A program made the position numbers and the translations under genes. A DNA stretch of 64,000 nucleotides from positions 1-64,000 of the forward strand of contig NZ_CP023540.1 of NCBI RefSeq assembly GCF_003692615.1. The letters run 5' to 3'. Of the stretch, positions 28,235 through 36,381 are shown piece after piece (position 1 is the first letter of the stretch; the number at the start of each line of letters is the position of its first letter). Under the pieces are notes generated by a model. The model ran no database searches and had not been told where the DNA came from. It saw only the letters and a list, made by a program, of their open reading frames with translations. Source of the DNA: Chryseobacterium sp. 6424 (GTDB taxonomy: Bacteria > Bacteroidota > Bacteroidia > Flavobacteriales > Weeksellaceae).

Positions 28235-29029
28235 ATGGAATTTCTTGGCTATTTCTCTGCGATTGTAATCGGACTTGTAATGGGGCTCATCGGCGGCGGT
28301 GGCAGTATCCTTAGTGTTCCTATATTTGTATATGTGTTTCATTTTGATGCGATTACAGCCACGGCTTTGTCGTTGTTTGTAGTGGGGATTACCAGTTTGG
28401 TAGGTTCTACAGGCTTCATCAGGCAGAAACAGATTAATTTTGGCACGGCACTTACTTTTGGCATCCCCTCTGTACTTGGGGTGATATTTTCACGAAGGCT
28501 GGTGTTGCCGCATCTGCCGCATTATATCATCAACCGGTGGGGAATAACCCTAACAAAGGAAATGTTCCTTCTGCTGCTTTTTGCGATACTGATGCTAATT
28601 GCCTCCTTCAAAATGATTCGGCGCAGTGACCGGCCGCTCCTTCGCAAGTATGAGGAAACCAACTACACCATTCTCGTTTCACAGGGGCTTCTGGTAGGGA
28701 TCATTACCGGACTCATAGGCGCTGGCGGTGGGTTTCTTATTGTACCGGCACTCGTGATGCTCTTGGGACTTCCCATGAAAAAGGCAGTCGCTACGTCGCT
28801 TTTCATTATTGCCATCAATTCGCTTATTGGTTTTATCAGTACGATGCAAATGGTAAAACATGACTGGGCATTTCTGCTGTCTTTTACCGCACTTTCTATA
28901 GCCGGGATCTTTATAGGAATCGCCATTGCCAAAAAAACAGACGGCCGCAAACTGAAACCCCTTTTTGGATGGATTGTTTTGGGAATGGGACTTTTTATCA
29001 TCATTAAAGAAATATTTTTACAACAATAG
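28235..29029 (+). CDS. TauE/SafE-family anion exporter, full length
   Basis: A 264-residue membrane protein with seven to eight segments and both family repeats: GLVMGLIGGGGSILSVPIFV at the N-terminus and GIITGLIGAGGGFLIVPALV in the middle. It is a likely sulfite or organosulfur exporter. Its place at the head of a run with a metallo-beta-lactamase/rhodanese protein, a cupin and thioredoxin supports a role in sulfur detoxification (inference). Confidence 0.88.
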   Translation: MEFLGYFSAIVIGLVMGLIGGGGSILSVPIFVYVFHFDAITATALSLFVVGITSLVGSTGFIRQKQINFGTALTFGIPSVLGVIFSRRLVLPHLPHYIINRWGITLTKEMFLLLLFAILMLIASFKMIRRSDRPLLRKYEETNYTILVSQGLLVGIITGLIGAGGGFLIVPALVMLLGLPMKKAVATSLFIIAINSLIGFISTMQMVKHDWAFLLSFTALSIAGIFIGIAIAKKTDGRKLKPLFGWIVLGMGLFIIIKEIFLQQ

Positions 29030-29037
29030 TTTACAAC

Positions 29038-29421
29038 ATGAAACACTTATTTTTACTAATCATCACAGTGGGGATTTTCGCTTCCTGTACAAAAAATGAT
29101 ACTCAGACAACAGAAACAGCTGTAGAGCAAACCGAAGCTGCACTGGTACAAAAACCTCAGCAGATGCAGAGTGCCGCCGGGGAAGTAATTACCGTTACGT
29201 ATTTTTCTGAAGGAGATCAGGTAGCTGTAAAACTCCAGAAAGAAGGTCAGGCAGAGCAAATTTTGCATGCGAAAACTGTAAATGCCAGTGGAAACCCAAT
29301 TTTCAGCAATGAAAACTTTATGTGGGAAATCACCAAAGACGGGCAAGCTGGTCAGATGTCTGACAAAAACGGAAACCCCGTGGAATATCAGCGTGTCGAA
29401 GAACAGAATCAAAATAAATAA
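29038..29421 (+). CDS. Small lipoprotein of unknown function in sulfur cluster
   Basis: A 127-residue lipoprotein: signal peptide then GIFASC with Cys16 as the lipidated residue. A Thr/Glu/Gln-rich linker (about 17-55) is followed by a small beta-rich domain (VITVTYFSEGDQVAVKLQ to the end). It lacks further cysteines, so a direct persulfide chemistry is unlikely. It is 8 bases after the TauE gene and 48 before the MBL/rhodanese gene, so it is almost surely in the same transcript. Confidence 0.7.
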   Translation: MKHLFLLIITVGIFASCTKNDTQTTETAVEQTEAALVQKPQQMQSAAGEVITVTYFSEGDQVAVKLQKEGQAEQILHAKTVNASGNPIFSNENFMWEITKDGQAGQMSDKNGNPVEYQRVEEQNQNK

Positions 29422-29469
29422 CCGGCTATTCCATTGAAAGCCAGTTCTCAACAAGATAATTTTACGAAG

Positions 29470-30876
29470 ATGAAAATTGAACAGATCTATACCGGATGCC
29501 TTGCACAAGGCGCCTATTACATCGTTTCCGGAAACGAAGCCGCGATCATCGATCCGCTACGCGAAACAAAACCTTATCTGGAAAGACTGGAGAAAGACAA
29601 GGTCACACTTAAATATATATTTGAAACCCATTTCCACGCAGATTTTGTTTCCGGCCACCTCGATCTTTCCGAAAAGACCGGTGCTGATATTGTCTATGGA
29701 CCAACAGCACAGCCCGATTTCAAGGCTACCATTGCAGAAGATGAACAGATCTTTGAAATCGGTGCAGTTAAAATCAAAGTACTTCACACTCCGGGACATA
29801 CGATGGAGAGTTCTACCTATTTGCTGATTGATGAAGATGGGAGAGAAACTGCCATCTTCTCGGGCGATACGCTGTTCCTGGGAGATGTCGGCCGCCCCGA
29901 TCTCGCACAGAAAGCCACGCATCTTACTCAAGAGCAACTTGCAGGTTTGCTGTATGAAAGCCTACAGCACAAAATAATGCCTTTACCAGATGATATCGTA
30001 GTGTATCCGGCGCATGGTGCGGGTTCTGCCTGCGGGAAAAACATGCAGAAGGAAACAGTAGATACTTTAGGCAACCAGAAGAAAACAAATTACGCGCTGC
30101 TACAGCCAGATAAGGAGTCATTTATCCGAGAGGTATTGCACGGCCTATCCGCGCCACCCGCTTATTTCGGGATGAATGTGGCGATGAACAAAGGGGGTTA
30201 CAAAAGTTTCGATGAGGTGATGCGTAAGGCGAATACGCCAGTTTCCATTGAAGATTTCGAAACTTTGGCTGAACAAAGCGGCGCACTGATTCTGGATACA
30301 CGCCCTGCCGCAGAGTTTCATAAAGGTTTTATACCTAATTCCATCAATATTGGGCTAAAAGGTGACTTTGCACCATGGGTAGGAGCCATGATTGTGGATG
30401 TGCAGCAACCTATCTTGCTGGTGTCAGAACCGGGGACTGAAGAAGAGGTTATCACCCGGCTTTCACGCGTGGGCTTCGACCATGTCTTGGGCTTTCTTGA
30501 TGGTAGTTTTGCCAGTTGGAAGAGCAGCGGGAAAGAAATTGATAGTATCCACAGGATTTCCGCGGAAGAATTTGCCCAAAGATATACCGAAGATACAAAA
30601 GTGGTGGATGTTAGAAAAGATGGTGAATATCATGTAGCCCATGTAGTAAATGCCCTGAAAATGCCGCTTGCCGAAATTAATGACTGGGCGTCATCACTTA
30701 ATAATGAGGAACATTTCGTGATCCACTGTGCCGGCGGTTATCGCAGCATGATTGCAGCCAGCATCCTGAATTCGCGCGGCATCCGTAATTTTACTGAAGT
30801 GGAAGGCGGCTTTGCGAAGATAAAAGAAACGCAAATACCCAAAACCGAAGCAGGCTGTACCAATAAAGCCGTATAA
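29470..30876 (+). CDS. Metallo-beta-lactamase / double rhodanese protein (persulfide dioxygenase-like)
   Basis: I start at the ATG at 29470 (MKIEQIYTGCLAQ), giving 468 residues. Residues 1-215 are a metallo-beta-lactamase domain with THFHADFVSGH (53-63), a GHTMESS block and FSGDTLFLGDVGRPDL, the pattern of ETHE1-like persulfide dioxygenases. Two rhodanese domains follow. The first has LILDTRPAAEFHKGF but no cysteine in its active loop (LLVSEPGTEEE), so it is likely inactive. The second has HCAGGYRS with catalytic Cys420. The protein should oxidise glutathione-type or other persulfides and pass on sulfane sulfur. A cupin and thioredoxin follow directly. Confidence 0.9.
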   Translation: MKIEQIYTGCLAQGAYYIVSGNEAAIIDPLRETKPYLERLEKDKVTLKYIFETHFHADFVSGHLDLSEKTGADIVYGPTAQPDFKATIAEDEQIFEIGAVKIKVLHTPGHTMESSTYLLIDEDGRETAIFSGDTLFLGDVGRPDLAQKATHLTQEQLAGLLYESLQHKIMPLPDDIVVYPAHGAGSACGKNMQKETVDTLGNQKKTNYALLQPDKESFIREVLHGLSAPPAYFGMNVAMNKGGYKSFDEVMRKANTPVSIEDFETLAEQSGALILDTRPAAEFHKGFIPNSINIGLKGDFAPWVGAMIVDVQQPILLVSEPGTEEEVITRLSRVGFDHVLGFLDGSFASWKSSGKEIDSIHRISAEEFAQRYTEDTKVVDVRKDGEYHVAHVVNALKMPLAEINDWASSLNNEEHFVIHCAGGYRSMIAASILNSRGIRNFTEVEGGFAKIKETQIPKTEAGCTNKAV

Positions 30877-30877
30877 A

Positions 30878-31174
30878 ATGAATATCCTTGAAAATATAAC
30901 CTTCAGCACCGATAAACCTTCGGTGGTACATCTCATAAAAAGCGACCAGATCAAATATTTCGCTGTAGCGTTAGGTAACGGTGCTGTGTTGAAAAAGCAC
31001 AGCACACCGGTGCCTGCCACACTTGTCGTGGTGAAAGGAGAGATAAACTTTGTATTTGCCGACCGCGAATTCGTTTTGCGGGAATACGATACCTTCCATA
31101 TCCCTGTGGATGAGGTACATGAAGTCGTAGGCGTGTTAGATCAGAATTTGTTCCTCGTAACCCAAGGGATTTAG
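30878..31174 (+). CDS. Cupin-fold protein
   Basis: A 98-residue protein starting 1 base after the MBL/rhodanese stop. The segment ATLVVVKGEINFVFADREFVL followed by YDTFHIPVDEVHEV is a small cupin barrel. Only part of the usual metal-binding His set is visible (His at KKHS, FHIP and VHEV), so metal binding is plausible but unproven. The tight spacing implies a shared task with the persulfide-dioxygenase-like protein. Confidence 0.72.
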   Translation: MNILENITFSTDKPSVVHLIKSDQIKYFAVALGNGAVLKKHSTPVPATLVVVKGEINFVFADREFVLREYDTFHIPVDEVHEVVGVLDQNLFLVTQGI

Positions 31175-31195
31175 TAAAATAATAAGTTTTTAGAA

Positions 31196-31495
31196 ATGTC
31201 AGCAAAATTTCAGGAATTGATTAACGATAGCCGACCTGTACTGATTGATTTTTTCGCGACGTGGTGTGGCCCGTGCAAAGTGCAGTCTTCTGTATTGACC
31301 AGCGTAAAAGAAAACGTAGGCGAACTTGCACGAATCGTAAAAATAGATGTGGACCAATATCCTGCGATAGCCGCACAATATGGGGTGCGTGGCGTCCCTA
31401 CTTTGGCTGTTTTTAAAGAAGGCAACCTCCTCTGGAAGGCGAGTGGAGTGCATGACGTTAACACACTTACCAATTTACTTAAAGATTTTGCCTGA
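31196..31495 (+). CDS. Thioredoxin
   Basis: A 99-residue thioredoxin with the active site WCGPC (Cys24, Cys27) and the cis-proline in RGVPTLAVF. There is no signal peptide, so it acts in the cytosol. It ends the TauE-lipoprotein-MBL/rhodanese-cupin-thioredoxin run and could take sulfane sulfur from, or reduce, the rhodanese partner. Its stop codon abuts the convergent nitrilase stop at 31496. Confidence 0.93.
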   Translation: MSAKFQELINDSRPVLIDFFATWCGPCKVQSSVLTSVKENVGELARIVKIDVDQYPAIAAQYGVRGVPTLAVFKEGNLLWKASGVHDVNTLTNLLKDFA

Positions 31496-32254
31496 TCAAA
31501 AAATTTTGAACTGATCCCGATCGTCTAAAAATTTAAATCTATTTCGGAAAATTTGCAGTTTTTCCCGATCAAGAACTGCGTGTACAAAGTATTCTTCTGT
31601 TTCAGAAACCAAGTCCCCGTTGGCAAAATAGCAATAAGAGCTTTCAGGATACACAAGCCCGTTGCCATCAGTGCCGATTCTATTAAGACCAAAAACATAT
31701 GATTGGTTTTCAATGGCGCGTGCCTTCAGCAAAGTATTCCAAGCGTCAATGCGGGCAGCTGGCCAGTTTGCGACATACAGCACCACCTCATAATCATCAT
31801 TATTCCGGGAGAAGACAGGGAAACGCAGGTCGTAACACACTTGTAGAAGAATTCGCCAGCCTTTATAATGTACAATCACACGCTCTTGGCCCGCTGCGTA
31901 GGTTTTATCTTCGTCCGAATAGCTGAAAAGATGCCGTTTATCATATTTCTGATAAGTCCCGTCCGGGGATACAAAATAAAAACGGTTTACAAACTTCCCA
32001 TGATCAGCGACAGAAGCGCTTCCACACACAGCTGTTTGCTTTCTCGTGGCCAATTGCTGCATCCATTTCAGGGTTTCTTCGTTGCGGTCGGCAATCTCCT
32101 CGGCATTCATATAAAATCCTGTTGAAAACATTTCAGGTAATACGATTATATCTGCAGAAATTTTGTCGGTCATTTTGTCAAGGCTTCGGAAGTTTTGGTC
32201 TTTGTCTTTCCAATGAATGTCAAAATTAATTCCAGTAATTTTTAAATTACTCAT
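31496..32254 (-). CDS. Omega-amidase/nitrilase-family amidohydrolase
   Basis: Start at 32254 (MSNLKITGINFDIHW), giving 252 residues; an upstream in-frame ATG at 32410 would add 52 residues that overlap the facing gene. The Glu-Lys-Cys triad is visible: LPEMFSTGF (Glu), KYDKRHLFSY (Lys) and LQVCYDLRFPVFSR (Cys). The closest group is the omega-amidase (Nit2/YafV), which hydrolyses alpha-ketoglutaramate or ketosuccinamate in metabolite repair. It abuts thioredoxin tail to tail. Confidence 0.88.
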   Translation of the reverse strand: MSNLKITGINFDIHWKDKDQNFRSLDKMTDKISADIIVLPEMFSTGFYMNAEEIADRNEETLKWMQQLATRKQTAVCGSASVADHGKFVNRFYFVSPDGTYQKYDKRHLFSYSDEDKTYAAGQERVIVHYKGWRILLQVCYDLRFPVFSRNNDDYEVVLYVANWPAARIDAWNTLLKARAIENQSYVFGLNRIGTDGNGLVYPESSYCYFANGDLVSETEEYFVHAVLDREKLQIFRNRFKFLDDRDQFKIF

Positions 32255-32326
32255 AGATAGTACTTTATACGGTTTAAAGAGAATTGGTTCACAGATACTC
32301 TTAGTCGTAAATGTGATGCTTGGTCT

Positions 32327-32334
32327 TATATTTG
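32327..32334 (+). promoter_or_regulatory. -7 promoter element of the DUF6646-like gene
   Basis: TATATTTG matches TAnnTTTG and lies 31 bases upstream of the ATG at 32365. Confidence 0.6.
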
Positions 32335-32364
32335 ATGGTAAAATTACAACTAGTAAATATATAC

Positions 32365-32805
32365 ATGAAAAAATTAATGATTTTAGCCTGCTCAGCAATG
32401 CTTTCAGCACCTTTGGCAGCGCAGGCGTGGAGTGGAAATGGTGACCAGAAAGTACAGATCGGTCTTAGCGGATGGGGCAATGGTACAGGGATTACAGGCA
32501 CGTATGATTACGGCATCAGCAACATGTTATCTCTTGGTGCCGGCGCTAATATTTATTTCGATGGTTACAAAGATGAAGATAAAGACAATAATTTTTTCAT
32601 TTTCGGCAGATTAAATGTGCATTTGCAGGAAGTATTGGGACTGCCTGAACAGTGGGATGTATATCCTGGTTTGGATGTAGGTGTGTTAGGTAATACTTTC
32701 GGTCTTGGTGCGCATATTGGCGCAAGATACTTCTTCAATGATAAGATTGGGGCCTTTTTAGAAGCTGGTAACAACGGAAGCATAGGTGTTTCCATCAACC
32801 TTTAA
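32365..32805 (+). CDS. Small outer membrane protein, DUF6646-like
   Basis: Starting at MKKLMILACS (32365) gives 146 residues with a signal peptide cleaved near AQA. The mature part (WSGNGDQKVQIGLSGWG, TGTYDYGISNMLSLGAGANI) has short Gly/aromatic strands of a small beta-barrel and ends in a hydrophobic strand. From memory it resembles the DUF6646 family of Chryseobacterium relatives. No function is known. It is followed 29 bases later by another small barrel protein and probably shares its transcript. Confidence 0.72.
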   Translation: MKKLMILACSAMLSAPLAAQAWSGNGDQKVQIGLSGWGNGTGITGTYDYGISNMLSLGAGANIYFDGYKDEDKDNNFFIFGRLNVHLQEVLGLPEQWDVYPGLDVGVLGNTFGLGAHIGARYFFNDKIGAFLEAGNNGSIGVSINL

Positions 32806-32833
32806 AAATAATTAAACATTAAAAAATAATATT

Positions 32834-33295
32834 ATGAAAAAGTTAATTTCTGGCGCAGCACTTGCCGTTGCAATGATTTTCGGAACCGCAGATGCCTCTG
32901 CACAATCTTATAAGACAGGTGCGGGTGTACTTGTAGATTTTGGTGACGGATCTACTTTGGTGGGCCCACACGTGAAGCATTTCTTCCAGCCAAACCATGC
33001 AGGTGAATTTAGTGTGTTATTTGGCGATGGTGTTACCCTTGCACAGGCCAATTACCAGTATCAGCAGCCATTTGCAGGAGCTAACGGTCTTGGGTGGTAC
33101 GTAGGTTTGGGTCCTGGTATTCTTTTCGGTGACGGATTTACTGAGTTCGCACCAGCTGCCATGCTAGGCCTTGATTTCAAAATTCCGAATGCACCGCTTA
33201 ACTTCTCCATGGACTGGAGACCGCGTTTCATCATCGGGGATAATTCTGATGCTGAAGCAGGCAGATTTGCGGCAGGCTTCCGTTTTACCTTCTAA
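32834..33295 (+). CDS. Small outer membrane beta-barrel protein
   Basis: A 153-residue protein with a signal peptide (MKKLISGAALAVAMIFGTADASAQ). Alternating strands (GAGVLVDFGDGSTLVGPHVK, GWYVGLGPGILFGDGF) and a terminal aromatic strand FRFTF, the usual C-terminal outer-membrane signature, suggest an eight-stranded OmpX/OmpW-size barrel. The repeated GDG turns are noticeable. No substrate or partner can be inferred. A terminator follows at 33319-33348. Confidence 0.75.
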   Translation: MKKLISGAALAVAMIFGTADASAQSYKTGAGVLVDFGDGSTLVGPHVKHFFQPNHAGEFSVLFGDGVTLAQANYQYQQPFAGANGLGWYVGLGPGILFGDGFTEFAPAAMLGLDFKIPNAPLNFSMDWRPRFIIGDNSDAEAGRFAAGFRFTF

Positions 33296-33318
33296 ACACA
33301 ATATCAACCTGATATATT

Positions 33319-33348
33319 AAAAGGTTCTCAGCTTTGGGAACCTTTTTT
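33319..33348 (+). terminator. Rho-independent terminator after the small barrel proteins
   Basis: An AAAGGTTC arm pairs with GAACCTTT across a short loop and is followed by a T run. It ends the 32365-33295 pair. Confidence 0.8.
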
Positions 33349-33396
33349 GTGCGATAATTTGTATCTTCGCAGTTCTGTAAAATTTTAAACAAAATC

Positions 33397-34734
33397 ATGA
33401 CATTAATACAGCTCTTCCAGTTCATTCTGAGTATTTCAATCCTTGTAATCCTGCATGAACTGGGGCATTTTATTCCCGCTAAATATTTTAAGACCAAAGT
33501 AGAAAAGTTCTATTTATTCTTCGATCCCTGGTTTTCACTTGCCAAGGTGAAGTTCCGCGGCACCGAATACGGCATCGGTTGGCTTCCTTTCGGTGGCTAT
33601 GTAAAGATCGCCGGTATGGTAGATGAAAGCATGGATACCGAACAGTTGAAAAAGCCCGCAGAGCCTTGGGAGTTCCGTAGTAAGCCGGCCTGGCAGAGGT
33701 TGATCATCATGCTTGGTGGGGTAACCGTAAACTTTTTTCTGGCTTGGCTTATTTATTCATCCCTAAGTTATTTTAAAGGGGAAACGTACCACGACAATAC
33801 GAAATTTGAGAACGGCATCGCAGTAAGTGAAGCCGGTAGGAAAATGGGACTGCAAACCGGTGATAAGATCCTTAAAATAGATGGCAAATCCGCGGAACGT
33901 ATGGAGACTTCTACCGTAAACATGCTGTTTGCTGATGAGGTAACCGTAAACCGCGACGGTAAGGAAGTAACCTTCCCCGTGAATGAACTGGGTGTTGCCG
34001 AAGTACTGAAAAGCAATGAAGCTAAGGCCTATTTTACCCCAAGATTCCCTGTGGTTATCGACAGTTTACAGCCTGGCGGCACTGCAAAAGCAGCCGGACT
34101 GATGAAAGGCGATAAAATTATAGGTATAGATGATAAACCCATCCGTTTCTTTGATGAGTTGGGCCCGGAGCTTTCTGCTCGTAAAAATACAAATGTGACC
34201 TTGAAGGTGGAGAGAAACGCCACAGTGCAAGAAATTCCTGTGATGGTGGACAAAGAAGGTAAACTGGGGTTTGCGACAGATCTGAAGATTGCACAGGCGT
34301 CCCTTGATGAGGCCAGGGTTACAAAGCAATACAGTTTCTTAGAAGCCATTCCGCGCGGACTTACCCGTACGATTGATGTGCTGACGATGCAGATTAAGCA
34401 GTTTAAAATTGTGTTCAATACAACAACTGAAGGGTATAAGAAGGTATCTGGCCCAATCGGTATTATAAAGCAAATGCCAGAAACAATTAACTGGGAGTTT
34501 TTCTGGAGTTTTACCGCAATGTTCTCCGTATGGTTGGCATTCCTGAATTTAATACCTATCCCAGGCCTTGATGGCGGGCACGTCATGTTCACCCTTTGGG
34601 AAATGATAACCGGCAAGCCTGTACCACAAAAAATACTTGAGAATGCCCAGATGATTGGGGTCTTGTTCCTGCTTGGACTCATGGTTTTGATCTTCGGAAA
34701 CGATATTGTAAAATGGATCACCGGAAAATTTTAA
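33397..34734 (+). CDS. rseP: Site-2 protease RseP, PDZ-containing
   Basis: A 445-residue intramembrane zinc metalloprotease. The active site HELGH is at residues 20-24 in the first membrane segment. Two PDZ domains lie between about 125 and 300 (GLQTGDKILKIDGKSAER and GLMKGDKIIGIDDKPIRF). The LDGGHVMF motif supplies the third zinc ligand near residue 390. It cleaves membrane-bound anti-sigma factors or signal-peptide remnants. A TATCTTCG sequence at 33362-33369 is a near-consensus -7 element. Confidence 0.95.
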   Translation: MTLIQLFQFILSISILVILHELGHFIPAKYFKTKVEKFYLFFDPWFSLAKVKFRGTEYGIGWLPFGGYVKIAGMVDESMDTEQLKKPAEPWEFRSKPAWQRLIIMLGGVTVNFFLAWLIYSSLSYFKGETYHDNTKFENGIAVSEAGRKMGLQTGDKILKIDGKSAERMETSTVNMLFADEVTVNRDGKEVTFPVNELGVAEVLKSNEAKAYFTPRFPVVIDSLQPGGTAKAAGLMKGDKIIGIDDKPIRFFDELGPELSARKNTNVTLKVERNATVQEIPVMVDKEGKLGFATDLKIAQASLDEARVTKQYSFLEAIPRGLTRTIDVLTMQIKQFKIVFNTTTEGYKKVSGPIGIIKQMPETINWEFFWSFTAMFSVWLAFLNLIPIPGLDGGHVMFTLWEMITGKPVPQKILENAQMIGVLFLLGLMVLIFGNDIVKWITGKF

Positions 34735-34753
34735 AAAAATTTGATAAAAAATT

Positions 34754-34783
34754 TTGGTGCGAATAAAAAACTTTCTATATTTG
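34754..34783 (+). promoter_or_regulatory. Promoter of tRNA-Asn
   Basis: TTG at 34754-34756, 19 bases, then TATATTTGCA at 34776-34785: a full match to the Bacteroidota -33/-7 promoter, 26 bases before the tRNA. Confidence 0.85.
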
Positions 34784-34809
34784 CACACGCTTAAAGCAAA
34801 GAGTAACAC

Positions 34810-34883
34810 TCCTCTTTAGCTCAGTTGGTTAGAGCATCTGACTGTTAATCAGAGGGTCCTTGGTTCGAGCCCAAGAAGAGGAG
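34810..34883 (+). tRNA. tRNA-Asn (GTT)
   Basis: A complete cloverleaf: acceptor TCCTCTT (34810-34816) with AAGAGGA (34876-34882), D-arm AGCTCAGTTGGTTAGAGC, anticodon stem-loop with GTT at 34844-34846, T-arm with GGTTCGAGCC, discriminator G. The 3' CCA is not encoded. It has its own promoter and terminator, so it is a single-gene unit. Confidence 0.97.
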
Positions 34884-34884
34884 C

Positions 34885-34915
34885 AAAACCATCACAGAAA
34901 TGTGATGGTTTTTTT
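34885..34915 (+). terminator. Rho-independent terminator after tRNA-Asn
   Basis: A perfect 12-bp stem AAAACCATCACA (34885-34896) with TGTGATGGTTTT (34901-34912), loop GAAA, then more T. It begins two bases after the tRNA. Confidence 0.92.
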
Positions 34916-34932
34916 GGTTTATATATATCAAC

Positions 34933-34961
34933 AAAAAAACCTACAGCAAAAGCCATAGGTT
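34933..34961 (-). terminator. Rho-independent terminator after pepT
   Basis: On the minus strand AACCTA (34956-34961) pairs with TAGGTT (34938-34943) around a 12-base loop with further internal pairing, followed by a T run (complement of 34933-34939). It is 24 bases past the pepT stop. Confidence 0.65.
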
Positions 34962-34984
34962 AAAATTAAAAAAGTACTTGAAGG

Positions 34985-36244
34985 TTACTGCTTCTTCATT
35001 GCCTTGGCGATGTTTACAATTACTTTTACGGCTTTCTCCATCGATTCTAATGCCACATATTCGTAAGGCCCATGAAAGTTGATGCCACCGGCAAAGATGT
35101 TCGGGCACGGTAATCCCATGTAAGAGAGTTGTGCGCCATCAGTCCCGCCGCGTATTGCCTTTATCTTAGGCTCAATGTTCGCGTCTTTCATGGCTTGCTC
35201 GGCAATATCAATGATGTGCATTTTACCTTCGAACTGCTGTTTCATGTTTCGGTATTGCTCCTTTATTTCAATTTCAGCGGTTCCTTCACCAAATTTAGCA
35301 TTGAATGCTGCTACTGTGTCGGTAATCAGTTTCTTTCTCGCTTCAAATTTTTCTTCATCATGATCACGAATGATGTATTGCAGTTTGGCCTCTGATACAT
35401 CAGCCTTAAGGTCGGTTAAATGATAGAACCCGTCGAAACCTTTGGTGGTAGCAGGTGTTTCGTTTTCCGGAAGCATTTTTATAAATTCGGCAGCTAACAG
35501 GGCTGCGTTTACCATTTTCCCGAAGGCATACCCTGGGTGCACGCTCAAACCATGGATTTTTACCACAGCGCCAGCCGCGTTGAAATTCTCATACTCCAGT
35601 TCGCCCACTTCGCCGCCATCCATTGTATAAGCCCATTCTGCACCGAATTTTTCTACATCAAATTTATGCGCGCCGCGCCCAATTTCTTCGTCCGGTGTAA
35701 ACCCGATCGCTATTTTACCATGCTTGATGTCCGGGTGAGCCAGCAAATATTCAGCAGCGGTTACGATTTCGGCAACACCGGCTTTGTCATCGGCTCCTAA
35801 AAGCGTGGTTCCGTCTGTCGTGATCAATGTTTTACCGATGTAATCCTTCAGGCTTTCAAATTTTGAAGGAGACAGGGTGAAGCCGGTTTCTTTATTCAGT
35901 AGCAGGTCGCCACCGTCATAATTATCCCAGATTTGGGGATTTACATTTTCTCCGTTATAATCTGGCGAAGTGTCATAATGGGCAATAAACCCGACCACCG
36001 GTTCGTCATCATTCTCTACATTTGATGGGATATAGGCGTAAATGTAGCCGTTTTCGTCCAGTGAAACATCACTCAGGCCCAGCTCTACTAGCTCGTCATA
36101 CAGGTAGCGTGCGATGTTCCATTGCCGTTCGGTACTGGGGGTGGACTCGCTTTCCGGGTCGCTGGTAGAGTAAATTTTGGCATAATTGATGAAACGGTTC
36201 TGTAATTTCAGCTTCCATGCGAGGTCGAATTCTATCGTCTTCAT
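34985..36244 (-). CDS. pepT: Peptidase T (tripeptide aminopeptidase)
   Basis: A 419-residue M20B metallopeptidase that releases the N-terminal residue of tripeptides in the cytosol. Zinc ligands and catalytic residues are in AHYDTSPD, LGADDKAGVAEI, DEEIGRGAHKFD and the late FHGPYE His. The lid-domain motif SVHPGYAFGKM and IRGGTDGAQLS are also present. Length and motifs are normal. It is monocistronic, divergent from the HMG-CoA lyase gene. Confidence 0.96.
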   Translation of the reverse strand: MKTIEFDLAWKLKLQNRFINYAKIYSTSDPESESTPSTERQWNIARYLYDELVELGLSDVSLDENGYIYAYIPSNVENDDEPVVGFIAHYDTSPDYNGENVNPQIWDNYDGGDLLLNKETGFTLSPSKFESLKDYIGKTLITTDGTTLLGADDKAGVAEIVTAAEYLLAHPDIKHGKIAIGFTPDEEIGRGAHKFDVEKFGAEWAYTMDGGEVGELEYENFNAAGAVVKIHGLSVHPGYAFGKMVNAALLAAEFIKMLPENETPATTKGFDGFYHLTDLKADVSEAKLQYIIRDHDEEKFEARKKLITDTVAAFNAKFGEGTAEIEIKEQYRNMKQQFEGKMHIIDIAEQAMKDANIEPKIKAIRGGTDGAQLSYMGLPCPNIFAGGINFHGPYEYVALESMEKAVKVIVNIAKAMKKQ

Positions 36245-36353
36245 TTTTAGTAAATTTGAGTTTAAACAAAGGTAGCAAATCGTTGATGAAATACGCTTTA
36301 AACGCTTTCTTTTTCAACCGAAGGTGTACTGAAGGCGCATGACAAAAAATGTT

Positions 36354-36361
36354 TATCTTTG
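36354..36361 (+). promoter_or_regulatory. -7 promoter element of the HMG-CoA lyase gene
   Basis: TATCTTTG, 20 bases upstream of the ATG at 36382, fits the Bacteroidota -7 consensus. Confidence 0.65.
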
Positions 36362-36381
36362 AAAAAAACCGAATAAACATC

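Noticed and set aside
34029..34721. A 230-codon minus-strand ORF opposite rseP
   Set aside because: rseP is clearly the coding strand (HELGH, PDZ and LDGGH motifs).
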